Source of the DNA: an uncultured Bacteroidales bacterium
Lineage (GTDB): Bacteria > Bacteroidota > Bacteroidia > Bacteroidales > Paludibacteraceae
Direction of reading: 5' to 3'
Assembly (NCBI GenBank): GCA_937911235.1
Contig: CALDPN010000204.1
Location: forward strand, 1 to 20,438
Length of the DNA: 20,438 bases
In this document: in pieces, positions 6,384 through 12,795 of the stretch
Layout of the letters: every line of letters begins with the position of its first letter
Numbering within the stretch: position 1 is the stretch's first letter
The notes under the pieces: generated by a model
The model's database searches: none
Told to the model about the DNA's origin: nothing
The model's input: the letters and a program-made list of their open reading frames with translations, nothing else
Made by a program: the position numbers and the translations under genes

Positions 6384-7157
6384 ATGAATAAAAAAATCAA
6401 AAATTTAATTATCTTCTTTACATTAATGTTAATTTTTATACCAATTTTTACTGGATGTGGAGAGTCTGAAAAGGAACGTAGAGAAAGAATTGAAAAGGAA
6501 GAACGTAGAGAAAGAATTGAAAAAGAAGAAAAAAAAGAAGCGGAAGAAAGGGCTAAAGACCTTGAAATAACTGCAACTTATAAAAAAGCTTGTAGAGATT
6601 TAGATTTCTTAACAGCACATGAAGTACTTGATAAGATTCAAAATCAATGTCTTTCTATAGAACGTCGTTACGGGACACAGGATGAAGTGAACATTATAGA
6701 ATCTAAGTATTTTCATGCAGTCGATTATGTGTATGGACAAGAAATTATCTACTTATTATATTCTGATGAATCCAACGTAGATCTGAGAATATCAATGTTA
6801 TTAAGTGAGTTTCCACTTCTTGGACTCTGTCCTAAAGAAGGATTGTATGATGAAAATGAAGGTAGAGGTTGTATTAACTCTTATGACAAAGAGTACTATG
6901 AAATAAATTTATACTTTAAATCTGCAAATTCATTTAATCTTGCCTGTGATAAGATATTGGATTTTGCTATAGAAAATCGGAATAAAGAATTAGCAAGTCT
7001 GGTTATAAAAAAATATAAGTCTGTGCCATATATTGTCTGCAAAGAGAAAGAAATAAGTAAAAATGAATGGACAGGATCCACAATGTATTATACTTATATA
7101 GAATATGATAAGACTTCACTTAAAGAAGCAAAAAAAAGATATAACAGCGCGTTTTAA
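6384..7157 (+). CDS. Lipoprotein with charged coiled-coil linker (257 aa), intact paralogue of 2697-3417
   Basis: The signal peptide MNKKIKNLIIFFTLMLIFIPIFTGC has its lipobox cysteine at residue 25. A very charged helical linker follows, made of two copies of ERRERIEKE (from a 27-nt DNA duplication) and more Glu/Lys. The main domain (~55-257) is mostly helical, with YKKACRDLDFLTAHEVLDKI, YFHAVDYVYGQE, SDESN, ISMLLSEFPLLGLCPKEG, DKILDFAIENRNKELASLVI and KKYKSVPYIV. I know no family for it. The helical pairs might be TPR-like, but that is a guess. It is the last gene of the lipoprotein operon, and a strong hairpin follows. A frameshifted second copy sits upstream of the operon, so this lipoprotein was duplicated within the island and one copy is decaying. 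Confidence 0.7.
   Translation: MNKKIKNLIIFFTLMLIFIPIFTGCGESEKERRERIEKEERRERIEKEEKKEAEERAKDLEITATYKKACRDLDFLTAHEVLDKIQNQCLSIERRYGTQDEVNIIESKYFHAVDYVYGQEIIYLLYSDESNVDLRISMLLSEFPLLGLCPKEGLYDENEGRGCINSYDKEYYEINLYFKSANSFNLACDKILDFAIENRNKELASLVIKKYKSVPYIVCKEKEISKNEWTGSTMYYTYIEYDKTSLKEAKKRYNSAF
6474..6527 (+). repeat. 27-nt tandem duplication inside the lipoprotein gene
   Basis: Two perfect adjacent 27-nt units, 6474-6500 and 6501-6527, each encoding ERRERIEKE. Being a multiple of three, gain or loss of a unit would only change the length of the charged linker just after the lipidated cysteine. Confidence 0.85.
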
Positions 7158-7177
7158 TAATTAAACAACTTATAAAT

Positions 7178-7214
7178 AAAAGGTGAGAATAGTGTATATA
7201 ACATCTCACCTTTT
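7178..7214 (+). terminator. Hairpin terminator at the end of the lipoprotein operon
   Basis: A perfect 11-bp stem: AAAAGGTGAGA (7178-7188) and TCTCACCTTTT (7204-7214), with a 15-nt loop. The right arm ends in four T. It lies 20 nt after the stop of the last lipoprotein gene and 38 nt before the next start, separating the two transcripts. Confidence 0.75.
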
Positions 7215-7252
7215 ATTCTTACATTATAATAAGAACAATAGCTTCATACTTT

Positions 7253-8821
7253 ATGCAAAAAACAACACTAACAAGCGGTTTTCGTTTCTTTTTTAAAGGA
7301 TTGAATAGCAGTAAGGATGAAATTTGGGTTTCTATTCAGCTCATAGTAATCTTAACTATATTCTTTTCCGTTATTCTTTACGTGGCAGAGCATATTGCTC
7401 AACCAGATGTCTATGCCAATTTCTGGGAGAGTTTGCTGTGGTCGTTTACTTCGTATTTAGAAGACCCACCTGAGCATGTTTTGGTGCATAACCCTATTTC
7501 TATGGTAGGTAAGATAGCATGGGCATTTATTTCTATATTAAAAATAGCTCTTTTTGCTGTGCCTGCAGGTTTGGTGGCAAGTGGATTTAGCGATGCGGTT
7601 GCAAAAGAAGAAGAGGAGAAAAAGTTGTATGATGAAAGTGTGGCTATTCGCAAAACCTTTAACAGAATGTTGCAATCTACGTCTTCTTACAAATTTGTAC
7701 CTCGTTATCGTTCGTTGAACTATTTGCAAGTAAAAACAGGTATGAATGTGAATGACATAGTAGATGCTGTCAATTATAGCCCAGATTTGCGTTTGGTAAA
7801 TTTATCCTCAACTGTGCCAGCAAATAAACAAAATCATACACTTGCTGTGGCGCACATGCCTATCAACACAGAGTATGGTTGTTTTATAAATCGTGATTCT
7901 AATGTCACTATTATTTCTACTTCAGATATAGTAGGGCCAAGCAATTTTGCCTTTAGCATGGCGGCGATGGGTTGTTTCAACTTTGTGAGCAAAGAACTAA
8001 GTCCAAGTCAGTTAGATGCTCTTAATTTTTACCTTTTAAGTAGCGAGGCTCTTGATAATATGGACGACTACGAAATGAAGGAAAATGTGGAGTCGCAGGC
8101 ATTGCATTTTATTGACCACCTTGTTTCTCTTAAAAAGCAAAGCATGGCAAGGGGAGAGAAACATTGGTTTTTTGTGGTTTTAGGCACATTAAAAACACAA
8201 GACTCACATGTGCATTTTAGCCGATTGGCTACCGCTAAGGCAAAAAATCTTTCTCATCGCATAGAAATAGGTGGTGTATCGTATGCCAGCACAGTGCTTA
8301 AGGAAGATGAAGATGTGTTCCAAAGTGTTGTAAGCGAAGCGGTTGCGTCGTTGGCAGAATGCTCTGTTGTGATAAACGATGTGAAACAAAACGTGGTTGC
8401 CCTACAAGACAACGCAAACCTATATAAAGCGGTGCAAAGTAAAAACCTAATGGTGCGTTTGGGTGGAGGCGTAGATTGTAATGCTGCTACCATTCGCATA
8501 GGGTACGAAATATTGGTTTACGACAATGCACATCTACTTAAAGTCAAAGCTTTGGCAGATGCCATTCACAACCACATCGAAAAGGATAGGGTGGTAGATG
8601 AGGCTATAGAAATGGCTGCAAAAATCTGCTATGAGAAGAAAGGTCCAAGCTTTGCCGATGTATATGGTGCAGACCCAGTTTTTGAGTCAGACCCAGTGAA
8701 ACTGAAAAAACAAATAAACCTATGGTCTAAACAAGCTCTTGATAAATACGAGCGCTTCAATCTCGATGGCACTCTCCAAGCAAACTACAAGTCCCGCCAA
8801 AAACGCTGGCTAAAGATATAA
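7253..8821 (+). CDS. Two-TM ion-channel-like membrane protein with large cytoplasmic domain (522 aa)
   Basis: The N-terminal layout is that of a pore module. Helix 1 is at ~25-46 (IWVSIQLIVILTIFFSVILY), a re-entrant pore helix at ~57-68 (FWESLLWSFTSYLEDP), and helix 2 at ~87-110 (GKIAWAFISILKIALFAVPA onward, ending GLVASGF). A charged linker then leads into about 400 soluble residues. This is the S5-pore-S6 plan of K+/Na+ channel proteins, but the usual TVGYGD filter is absent and SYLEDPPE stands in its place, so the ion is unknown. The soluble part (LAVAHMPINTEYG, KHWFFVVLGTLKTQDSHVHF, MVRLGGGVDCNAATIRIGYE) is not one I recognise; it could be a ligand-sensing domain. It begins 38 nt after a terminator, so it has its own transcript, and a peptidase stump follows 7 nt after its stop. 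G+C rises here relative to the island before it. Confidence 0.7.
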   Translation: MQKTTLTSGFRFFFKGLNSSKDEIWVSIQLIVILTIFFSVILYVAEHIAQPDVYANFWESLLWSFTSYLEDPPEHVLVHNPISMVGKIAWAFISILKIALFAVPAGLVASGFSDAVAKEEEEKKLYDESVAIRKTFNRMLQSTSSYKFVPRYRSLNYLQVKTGMNVNDIVDAVNYSPDLRLVNLSSTVPANKQNHTLAVAHMPINTEYGCFINRDSNVTIISTSDIVGPSNFAFSMAAMGCFNFVSKELSPSQLDALNFYLLSSEALDNMDDYEMKENVESQALHFIDHLVSLKKQSMARGEKHWFFVVLGTLKTQDSHVHFSRLATAKAKNLSHRIEIGGVSYASTVLKEDEDVFQSVVSEAVASLAECSVVINDVKQNVVALQDNANLYKAVQSKNLMVRLGGGVDCNAATIRIGYEILVYDNAHLLKVKALADAIHNHIEKDRVVDEAIEMAAKICYEKKGPSFADVYGADPVFESDPVKLKKQINLWSKQALDKYERFNLDGTLQANYKSRQKRWLKI

Positions 8822-8828
8822 TTTTGAG

Positions 8829-8921
8829 ATGAAACTTCTAACAGAACTATATAAAATACCTGCCAAGACTGGCAATGAGGAGCAGATAAAATCCTTTGTA
8901 TTGGAAAGTGTGAAAATATGA
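8829..8921 (+). pseudogene. N-terminal stump of an M20/M42-type metallopeptidase gene
   Basis: A 30-codon frame starting 7 nt after the channel gene: MKLLTELYKIPAKTGNEEQI, then KSFVLESVKI and TGA 8919-8921. This reproduces the typical N-terminus of M20/M42 aminopeptidases (a LLxxLYxIPSxSGxEEx-type opening). All catalytic parts are missing, and the convergent gene's stop codon lies 2 nt beyond. The reading fits a deletion that removed the peptidase body and joined its first 30 codons to the DNA of the next gene. It could also be a tiny chance frame, but the motif and the operon-like spacing argue against that. Confidence 0.6.
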
Positions 8922-8923
8922 GA

Positions 8924-9502
8924 TTACAATTTTTCTAGGGTGGTAAGTCCGCTAGTAAGGCCCATTGAGTAGCGTGGACAGTGTTCTCCGCCATGTACCA
9001 AGTTGTCCACAAACAGCGGATAATTCTTTAGCATAAGGCTACATTCAAATGTGTCACCTGTTTGTAGGGTGGCATTTACAGCATCAATCGCCTTAAATGT
9101 CCGTCCGCCAATGTATTCCACTATACATACCCTGTCTGGCAACCAGCCAATGCGAATTTTGTCGCCAGGGGTTAAGTCTTCTACTTTTATAGACATACCT
9201 TGTTTTACAATATCAGAATCAGAATTTGTCTCTTTTTTTAGAAATGTGCAGAAATTTTTCCAATGCTCATGACCTATATACTTACACATTACGTCGAGTG
9301 TGCGAGTAAATACAGTGTCGTATGCAGCGATGCGTCCCCACAATCTGCGCAGAGTGTTTTCTGCAATGTGATTGTTTGTAGTGCGCTCAATGTCGTATGC
9401 AAGTAGAGTAAAATCTGTTCTGCTTTCTATTGGGTGACCAAATCTTTTCTCTACAGCCTGTTTTAGTGCTACAATTTCTGGTGTATTTGTTTTAATTGCC
9501 AT
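8924..9502 (-). CDS. Bacteroidetes-type putative DNA-binding protein (192 aa)
   Basis: No named family is certain. The N-terminal half (residues ~5-90) has the pattern of a group of Bacteroidetes proteins: EIVALKQAVEKRFGHPIESR, then TDFTLLAYDIERTTNNHIAE, NTLRRLWGRI, and a helix ending in GHEHWKNFCTFLKK. The IAENTLRRLWGRI part looks like the recognition helix of a helix-turn-helix. The C-terminal half (~105-170) is beta-rich (LTPGDKIRIGWLPDRVCIVE, GRTFKAIDAVNATLQTGDTF) and may be a small-barrel sensor domain. A regulatory role is inference. It is convergent with the channel/peptidase stump on its left. Its promoter lies so close to ATG 9502 that the mRNA may be leaderless. Confidence 0.65.
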   Translation of the reverse strand: MAIKTNTPEIVALKQAVEKRFGHPIESRTDFTLLAYDIERTTNNHIAENTLRRLWGRIAAYDTVFTRTLDVMCKYIGHEHWKNFCTFLKKETNSDSDIVKQGMSIKVEDLTPGDKIRIGWLPDRVCIVEYIGGRTFKAIDAVNATLQTGDTFECSLMLKNYPLFVDNLVHGGEHCPRYSMGLTSGLTTLEKL

Positions 9503-9506
9503 AGTG

Positions 9507-9537
9507 CAAAGGTAAATCTTTTACATTTACAATCAAT
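9507..9537 (-). promoter_or_regulatory. Promoter abutting the start codon of the 8924-9502 gene
   Basis: Minus strand: ATTG (9534-9537), a 19-nt spacer, TACCTTTG (9507-9514). The -7 box ends only 4 nt before the start codon at 9502, so transcription should begin at or beside the ATG. Confidence 0.6.
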
Positions 9538-9566
9538 AAAAAGAGCCAAAAAGGGCAGGCGGGCGT

Positions 9567-10439
9567 TTAAATAACCTTTAAACTATTTGGTATCATCTTC
9601 ACAGAGAATGAGTTGCTGTTGGTGTTGATAGGCTCGCCGTCGATGTGAAGGTAGGCTCCTACCGCTACATCAAGTATGCAGTCACCACAATCAAAGGTTT
9701 CTACAAACTTGTTTTTGTGCATTTGTTTAAAGAACAAACTATATGCCATGTAAGGTATGTTGTACCATTTAAAGGGTTTAATAATGGTAACAGTAAAAAG
9801 TCCGTCCATTAGGTTGGCGTGTGGGGCTATGTAGGCGTTGTTGCCAAACTGTTTGTTGTTTGCAATGTTTACCACAAATGCCTCACCATTTTTACTCTCC
9901 ATGCGAGAACCAAAACTCAAACGATATGAAAGGGGAGTGTAGTCTTTATATGCTTTTAAGCTTAGTTTTACGTATGTCAAGAAACCACGCACTTTGGTTT
10001 GAGCAAACAAGTGACCAATAAGCGCATCAAAACCACTGCCGCAGGTGCAGAAAAATTTTCTGCCCAACACCTCGCCGCAGTCTATGCGATAAGATTTGTT
10101 TTCTTTAATCCTTTCGATAATCTTTTTTGTAGAAAGACCAAACATACCCAAATCGCGCGCCAATCCATTGCCACTGCCAGTGCCTACTATGATTAGAGCA
10201 GTGTCTGTGCCAACCAGTGCAGACGCAATCTCGTTCACCGTGCCATCTCCACCCACTGCCACTACTAATTCTACTCCGTCATTTACAGCTTGCTTTGCAA
10301 GTTCGGTAGCATGGCCAGCATATTCGGTGTTAATACCTTTTATATTAAACTCTTCTTCAAGTGCTAAAACCACTTTCTTTGCTCTTTTTCTAGCGGCGTC
10401 TGTGCCCGAAACTGGATTGATTATAATGCGTATGTTCAT
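9567..10439 (-). CDS. Diacylglycerol/lipid kinase family protein (YegS/DgkB type)
   Basis: A 290-residue protein of the DAGK catalytic family, which phosphorylates a lipid hydroxyl with ATP at the inner face of the membrane. Motifs visible in order are INPVSGTDAARKRAKK (7-22), the nucleotide-binding AVGGDGTVNEIASAL (61-75; core GGDGTVNE 63-70), GTGSGNGLARDLG (86-98), FVVNIANNKQFGNNAYIAPH in the second domain, and the C-terminal HIDGEPI (~269-275). The length matches the family (~290-310), so it is complete. In vivo substrate is unknown for most bacterial members; diacylglycerol, undecaprenol or sphingolipids are possible, the last because Bacteroidetes make them. The start ATG 10439 lies 26 nt from a TACCTTTG box. 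It is followed by the putative DNA-binding gene on the same strand, which has its own promoter. Confidence 0.92.
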   Translation of the reverse strand: MNIRIIINPVSGTDAARKRAKKVVLALEEEFNIKGINTEYAGHATELAKQAVNDGVELVVAVGGDGTVNEIASALVGTDTALIIVGTGSGNGLARDLGMFGLSTKKIIERIKENKSYRIDCGEVLGRKFFCTCGSGFDALIGHLFAQTKVRGFLTYVKLSLKAYKDYTPLSYRLSFGSRMESKNGEAFVVNIANNKQFGNNAYIAPHANLMDGLFTVTIIKPFKWYNIPYMAYSLFFKQMHKNKFVETFDCGDCILDVAVGAYLHIDGEPINTNSNSFSVKMIPNSLKVI

Positions 10440-10465
10440 GTTTGTAGATTTTGGAGTGCAATAAA

Positions 10466-10473
10466 CAAAGGTA
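10466..10473 (-). promoter_or_regulatory. -7 element (TACCTTTG) upstream of the lipid kinase gene
   Basis: On the minus strand this reads TACCTTTG and lies 26 nt upstream of the start codon. No clear TTTG is present at the -33 distance, so only the -7 element is claimed. Confidence 0.5.
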
Positions 10474-10525
10474 ATGAAAATATTTTAATAAATGGATAGG
10501 GACTATATTCTATCAAAATGTATAT

Positions 10526-10559
10526 AAAAAAAGAAGTCCTCAATTTCTTGAAGACTTCT
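10526..10559 (-). terminator. Terminator of the tRNA-Lys transcript
   Basis: Minus strand: a 12-bp stem (10548-10559 with 10532-10543, one U-G pair) and a GAAA loop, followed by a run of six or more T. It begins 2 nt after the 3' end of the tRNA, a typical tight tRNA terminator. Confidence 0.85.
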
Positions 10560-10561
10560 CG

Positions 10562-10634
10562 TGATCCGCCTGGGGCTCGAACCCAGGACCCCAACATTAA
10601 AAGTGTTGTGCTCTACCAGCTGAGCTAGCGAATC
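10562..10634 (-). tRNA. tRNA-Lys (anticodon TTT)
   Basis: A 73-nt cloverleaf read on the minus strand. The acceptor GATTCGC pairs with GCGGATC (one T-G pair). The D arm is GCTC-AGCTGGTA-GAGC. The anticodon stem CAACA/TGTTG carries the loop CTTTTAA, giving anticodon TTT. The T arm is CTGGG-TTCGAGC-CCCAG, and the discriminator is A. CCA is not encoded, as is usual in Bacteroidetes. It has its own promoter (10670-10701) and terminator and is a single-gene transcript between two protein operons. Confidence 0.97.
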
Positions 10635-10669
10635 TCCGCTATTGCTTGAGGTTTCCCTCAATTGCGATG

Positions 10670-10701
10670 CAAAGGTAGTAACTCTTTTTGAGTTGTGCAA
10701 A
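10670..10701 (-). promoter_or_regulatory. Promoter of tRNA-Lys
   Basis: Minus strand: TTTG (10698-10701), a 20-nt spacer, TACCTTTG (10670-10677). It is a perfect Bacteroidetes-type promoter about 35 nt upstream of the mature tRNA 5' end. Confidence 0.8.
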
Positions 10702-10740
10702 TTTTAGAACAACTTTTTTTGTAAATAATGCGATTTTTTA

Positions 10741-11202
10741 TTATTTCATTGGTTGGCTAAACTTTTTTTCGCCTTTTTCGCGTGCTTTGTGCATGTTTTT
10801 GAATAAATCGCCTTTAAATTTTTTACAAGCAGATTGCACTTGAATAAGTTTTTGAGCTGGAATTTCTTTTAGATACAATCCTAAGTATTCTTTTTCTAAA
10901 CTTTCTAAAGCAATTTTTTTGTCGGCAATTTCATACATTACCTTTTCTGCTTCTTCGTTTGTTTTAATCTCGCTAATAGATTTTTCTAAACCTCTTATTT
11001 CTCTTCTTAGCACTCTGTGTTTTTCGTCATACTCTTTGCTAATTTTTGAATAAGCGTCAAGTTCTGCTTCGGTTAAAATACCTTCGTTTGCGATATACTC
11101 AATTTCTAATTGTGTAAAATCTATTTTTTTAGGAGCTTCTTCTTGTGCAAATACGCCTAAAGAAAAAACTAGGCTTATAATAAATAATGTAACTTTTTTC
11201 AT
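10741..11202 (-). CDS. Spy/CpxP-like periplasmic protein (153 aa)
   Basis: The signal peptide MKKVTLFIISLVFSLGVFAQ (cleavage after residue ~19) shows it is exported to the periplasm. The mature part is all helical and highly charged: LEIEYIANEGILTEAELDAY, KISKEYDEKHRVLRREIRGL, KVMYEIADKKIALESLEKEY. This resembles the Spy/CpxP/CnrR family of small helical hairpin proteins that act as chaperones or as periplasmic sensors for ECF sigma systems. In Bacteroidetes such proteins commonly follow an ECF sigma gene and an anti-sigma-like gene, exactly the order here, with a 12-nt gap to its upstream neighbour. Assignment to Spy/CpxP rests on layout and composition, not on a clear LTxxQ motif, so a related coiled-coil protein is possible. 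Confidence 0.65.
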   Translation of the reverse strand: MKKVTLFIISLVFSLGVFAQEEAPKKIDFTQLEIEYIANEGILTEAELDAYSKISKEYDEKHRVLRREIRGLEKSISEIKTNEEAEKVMYEIADKKIALESLEKEYLGLYLKEIPAQKLIQVQSACKKFKGDLFKNMHKAREKGEKKFSQPMK

Positions 11203-11214
11203 AACTATATGTTT

Positions 11215-11646
11215 TTATTTGTTGTCGGTTAATAAATAATACATGTCTTCAGCTTCATATTCATCAAGAAGATATTGATAATCGTCTTCTGTGAATTCTA
11301 TTTCAGCCATCATCATTTGCTCGTTTTTAGCTTGTTCAATAATAGGTTGAACTGCTAAATAACTTGTTCCGCATAGGATAGCTACCACAGCAGCTACTTT
11401 CATAAGTGGTTTAAATCTATCTACTAGGCTGAATGATTTACCTGCAGGTTTTACTTGAGTTTCAACGGCAGGCTTCACTTCTGCTGCAACAGGAGCTTCT
11501 TCTGCTACCATTCCTTCTGGAAGTGGCATTGAGTCAATCAACTTATCCATATTGTTTGCAAAGTCTTCAAAGTAGTTTTCTGGCACTTTGTATGGATTTT
11601 TCTTGCCAATTTGTTCTAATATGTTGTTTTCTTTTTTCATATTCAC
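11215..11646 (-). CDS. Single-pass membrane protein, anti-sigma-factor-like (143 aa)
   Basis: The cytoplasmic N-terminus carries the KKNPYKVPENYFEDFANNMD block (residues ~15-34), a NP(Y/F)KVPExYFE signature recurring in Bacteroidetes proteins encoded next to ECF sigma factors. A flexible Ala/Pro/Val-rich linker (~45-70) leads to one membrane helix at ~82-100 (LMKVAAVVAILCGTSYLAVQ) and an acidic, tyrosine-rich C-terminal tail that would be periplasmic. Position between the sigma gene (40 nt upstream) and a periplasmic helical protein (12 nt downstream) suggests it relays an envelope signal to the sigma factor. No classical zinc anti-sigma (HxxxCxxC) motif is present, so the anti-sigma role is inferred from context. 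Confidence 0.65.
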   Translation of the reverse strand: MNMKKENNILEQIGKKNPYKVPENYFEDFANNMDKLIDSMPLPEGMVAEEAPVAAEVKPAVETQVKPAGKSFSLVDRFKPLMKVAAVVAILCGTSYLAVQPIIEQAKNEQMMMAEIEFTEDDYQYLLDEYEAEDMYYLLTDNK

Positions 11647-11686
11647 TTTATTTTCACTAAATTTGACCGATAATTAAACTATAAGT

Positions 11687-12247
11687 TTAACGTATAGACA
11701 AGATATATTTCTCAACCTTCTTCACCGCAAGGTGATAAGAGGTTTTAAGAGCACTTTCCGATGTGCCCAAAATTTCCGACATTTCGGCATACGGCATCTC
11801 GTCAAAGTAGCGCATATTAAACACAAGTCTCTGTTTATCAGGTAGTGAGGCAATAGCTTTCTGAAGAAGCTTTTCCAATTCATCACCTTCGAATAGAGGG
11901 TCGTTGTTTAGGTGAGACGATAAATTGGTCTCGAAATCAACACTTTCTCCTGCATGTTTTGTGTATGAGGAGTTTAAATAGTCGATGGTTTCGTTTGTTG
12001 CAATACGATATAGCCAAGTAAGAATGTTGGCGTCTCCACGATATTTTAAAATATTTTTCCACGCCTTAATAAAGGTGTTTTGTAGAATATCATTGGCATC
12101 GTCGTGCACGGCAACCATCTTTCTGATGTGCCAATAAAGGCGTTGCTGATAGGTACGAACTATATTTGAGAACGTACTCTTGCAAGTAGCAGGGTCATTT
12201 AACAACCTGAAAACTTGCTCATTATCTTTAAAATCGTTCTTGTTCAT
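11687..12247 (-). CDS. ECF-type RNA polymerase sigma factor
   Basis: A 186-residue sigma-70 family factor of extracytoplasmic-function type. Region 2 spans ~25-95: RLYWHIRKMVAVHDDANDIL, QNTFIKAWKNILKYRGDANI, LTWLYRIATNETIDYLN. Region 4 spans ~125-183: ASLPDKQRLVFNMRYFDEMP, then YAEMSEILGTSESALKTSYH, with the helix-turn-helix in the latter. Both domains and the length are complete. It heads a three-gene minus-strand operon with a membrane anti-sigma-like protein and a Spy-like periplasmic protein, so it probably answers envelope stress. It is divergent from the DUF5063 gene, with 54 nt of AT-rich DNA between the starts. I see no clean consensus promoter there, which would fit autoregulation by the sigma factor itself. 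Confidence 0.9.
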   Translation of the reverse strand: MNKNDFKDNEQVFRLLNDPATCKSTFSNIVRTYQQRLYWHIRKMVAVHDDANDILQNTFIKAWKNILKYRGDANILTWLYRIATNETIDYLNSSYTKHAGESVDFETNLSSHLNNDPLFEGDELEKLLQKAIASLPDKQRLVFNMRYFDEMPYAEMSEILGTSESALKTSYHLAVKKVEKYILSIR

Positions 12248-12301
12248 AATTAGATGCGAAATTAAAACATAAATTTTATTTAAAAAAATTTTATTGAAAA
12301 A

Positions 12302-12784
12302 ATGAATGTATATGAGAAAAATACTGTAGAATTTGTTACAGTTGGAGTGGAGTTTTGTGCTTTTGTAGAGAAGGCGAACGAGAAAACTTTTGATACATTT
12401 GTGCCAGTGTTACAAAAATTATTGCCATTTTTGTATCTTAAAGCTGCAATGGTGGAAAAACCTATGCCACTTGGTGAAGATGAGCTTGGTACTTTTGTTA
12501 CGGAAGTGGATTATGAAACTATTCGTGTGGCAATGTCAAATATTTTGGAAGAAAAAGATGATTTTTACAATGGCGAGGAGTCTACTTCAATTTCTGAATG
12601 CGTGGCAGATGTTTATCAAGATATTAAAGATTGTATATCAAATTACAAGACTGGGCAAGAGGATGTTATGAATGATGCAATAGAAAGATGTATCGACAAT
12701 TTTCAAACATATTGGGGCGCAAGACTTTTAGATGCTTTAAATGCAATACACAAAATATCATATACAGAATTGGAAGAGTTATAA
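12302..12784 (+). CDS. DUF5063 domain-containing protein
   Basis: A 160-residue acidic, all-helical soluble protein matching the Bacteroidetes DUF5063 family from memory. It opens with an ExNTVEFVTVGVEFCAFVEK helix (5-24), then VPVLQKLLPFLYLKAAMVEK (~35-54), a VDYETIRVAMSNILEEKDDF segment and the C-terminal WGARLLDALNAIHKISY. Function is unknown. It is the first gene of a tight operon with a 3'-5' exonuclease (11-nt gap) and an RlmI-like methyltransferase (10-codon-scale overlap further on), an order I recall as conserved in Bacteroidales. A link to RNA or DNA maintenance is suggested only by these partners. Confidence 0.85.
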   Translation: MNVYEKNTVEFVTVGVEFCAFVEKANEKTFDTFVPVLQKLLPFLYLKAAMVEKPMPLGEDELGTFVTEVDYETIRVAMSNILEEKDDFYNGEESTSISECVADVYQDIKDCISNYKTGQEDVMNDAIERCIDNFQTYWGARLLDALNAIHKISYTELEEL

Positions 12785-12795
12785 TAAGGTGAGAT

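Noticed and set aside
9999..10464. Plus-strand frames opposite the lipid kinase gene
   Set aside because: They are antisense shadows; the minus-strand frame has GGDGTVNE and complete family length.
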